DNA of 5,742 nt. It comes from Candidatus Methanophagaceae archaeon (GTDB lineage: Archaea > Halobacteriota > Syntropharchaeia > Alkanophagales > Methanospirareceae). Positions 5,392 through 5,742 of the stretch are shown piece by piece; position 1 is the stretch's first letter; each line of letters starts with the position of its first letter. The position numbers were made by a program, and so were the translations under genes. Below the pieces are notes generated by a model. It did no database searches. It worked only from the letters and a program-made list of their open reading frames with translations, and was not told the origin of the DNA. Where the stretch lies: the NCBI GenBank assembly GCA_013374505.1, contig QENJ01000289.1, positions 1 to 5,742 on the forward strand. Reading direction: 5' to 3'.

Positions 5392-5424
5392 GTGCTTTTA
5401 TGTAACGAGTTTTTACATTAGCAC
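5392..5424. other. Imperfect hairpin downstream of the TIR-like gene
   Basis: GTGCT (5392-5396) pairs with AGCAC (5420-5424), and ATGTAA (5400-5405) with TTACAT (5413-5418). They are separated by a small internal loop (TTT against T) and a 7-nt loop. It may stabilise or end the TIR-like transcript about 95 nt after the stop, but no T-tract follows on the plus strand. Confidence 0.4.
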
Positions 5425-5562
5425 AGAGCGCATCATATGAAGTCATGCTTAACGAAAAGGTAAACATTATCGCTTGTTACTATCTCAGGCTTGCTTATTT
5501 ACCCTCTTTGTTAATACCACATCTATCCCGCGTTTTGGGTGTTGGACCGCCTCGTTATAGCG
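5425..5562. other. Intergenic stretch, no convincing gene
   Basis: Only short open frames are present. The best is a minus-strand frame (5485-5598, 37 codons, ATG with an AGGA site) whose middle crosses the terminator hairpin and T-tract. Its inner part (NEAVQHPKRGIDVVL) looks protein-like, so a decayed gene fragment is possible but unsupported. Confidence 0.3.
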
Positions 5563-5593
5563 AAAAAAGAAAAGAGGATTAATAATAATCCTC
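5563..5593 (-). terminator. Hairpin plus T-tract terminator, minus strand
   Basis: A perfect 8-bp stem, GAGGATTA (5574-5581) with TAATCCTC (5586-5593), and a 4-nt loop is followed on the minus strand by TTTTCTTTTTT (5573-5563). It would end transcription coming from the right edge. It lies 14 bp after the TAG at 5608-5610 that closes a short coding-like tail. Confidence 0.55.
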
Positions 5594-5607
5594 CACATTC
5601 TTCAGTC

Positions 5608-5643
5608 CTACTTAGGCTTGCCTGCCTTGAACTTGAAGCTCAT
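5608..5643 (-). pseudogene. Possible C-terminal coding remnant ending ...MSFKFKAGKPK
   Basis: Immediately upstream of the terminator, the minus strand reads 11 codons MSFKFKAGKPK and then TAG. The frame stays open back to 5715 (GTG, after a TAG at 5716-5718), giving at most 35 aa, but the upstream part resembles the possible insertion-sequence end rather than coding DNA. The alternating F/K pattern and the terminator placement suggest the tail of a gene whose body was separated by an insertion. Evidence is thin and no family is recognised. Confidence 0.2.
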
Positions 5644-5742
5644 AGAGGCTGTCCCACAATTATCCAACAACGACAGATAGCATCCCCCTATCACAAAAAT
5701 ATTTATTTCTAACACCTATGCCATTTAGCGTTTGTCCTACAC
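5644..5742. mobile_element. Possible left end of an insertion sequence running off the right edge
   Basis: GAGGCTGTCCCACAA (5645-5659) resembles the GGCTGTCCCA-type terminal repeats of several DDE transposase families. Beyond it come a 5-bp-stem hairpin (GATAG/CTATC, about 5676-5692), an AT-rich TATA-like AATATTTAT (5699-5707) and an ATG at 5718 whose frame is open to the edge (MPFSVCPT). The other end, the transposase and the target duplication are outside the window, so this rests on the terminus alone. Confidence 0.25.

Noticed and set aside
5485..5598. 37-codon minus-strand ORF with ATG and AGGA site
   Set aside because: Its first third is the terminator hairpin and T-tract, and it has no recognised domain. 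It is kept only as a note on a possible decayed fragment.

Overview
The window reads as chromosomal DNA from an archaeon, most likely a euryarchaeote. The left edge carries an archaeal/eukaryotic-type initiation factor aIF5B. Promoters look like TATA boxes about 25 bp upstream of the inferred transcript starts, and genes have purine-rich ribosome sites with frequent GTG/TTG starts. A bacterial-type DnaJ with a non-ATG start next to aIF5B, and several long, repeat-rich spacers, would suit a methanogen/ANME-like lineage. That placement is inference; nothing here fixes the genus.

Layout. (1) 1-1390, minus: aIF5B, 463 residues visible, running off the left edge before domain IV. (2) 1437-2636, minus: complete DnaJ (J domain, Gly/Phe region, four CxxCxGxG zinc repeats), TTG start, 46 bp upstream of aIF5B and probably co-transcribed with it. 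(3) 2637-2844: divergent promoter region with two inverted copies of a GTGAACAA-type tandem motif, one beside the dnaJ TATA box and one at the start of the opposite transcript. (4) 2845-3369, plus: a 174-aa protein with a winged-helix-like middle, a candidate regulator of itself and dnaJ. (5) 3523-3761, minus: a small ribbon-helix-helix gene that is readable only with a frameshift at an A7 run, which in one frame is the heptamer A_AAA_AAG.

(6) 3795-4146: two tandem related units on the minus strand. Each is a long imperfect hairpin whose outer arms are conserved while the interior has changed. Each has a TATA-like box 27 bp upstream of the hairpin's 5' edge and a T-run after its 3' edge. They look like two paralogous small RNA genes, or copies of a palindromic dispersed repeat. 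(7) 4475-5296, plus: an AT-rich 273-aa protein of the TIR-like / nucleoside 2-deoxyribosyltransferase-like superfamily with a possible winged-helix C-terminus. It sits between two degenerate arrays of an 11-bp repeat, consensus TTGGTGYARTY (about 4305-4410 and 5300-5376). (8) 5297-5742: a hairpin, a minus-strand terminator, a short coding-like tail (5608-5643) and a possible insertion-sequence end near 5644.

The left half is ordinary housekeeping (translation initiation and chaperone) with a candidate stress-type regulator. The right half is an accessory region. Its points of interest are the paired hairpin units, the frameshifted RHH gene and the repeat-flanked TIR-like gene, which could be a defence or signalling cassette. 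No functional link between these three is proven by the sequence.
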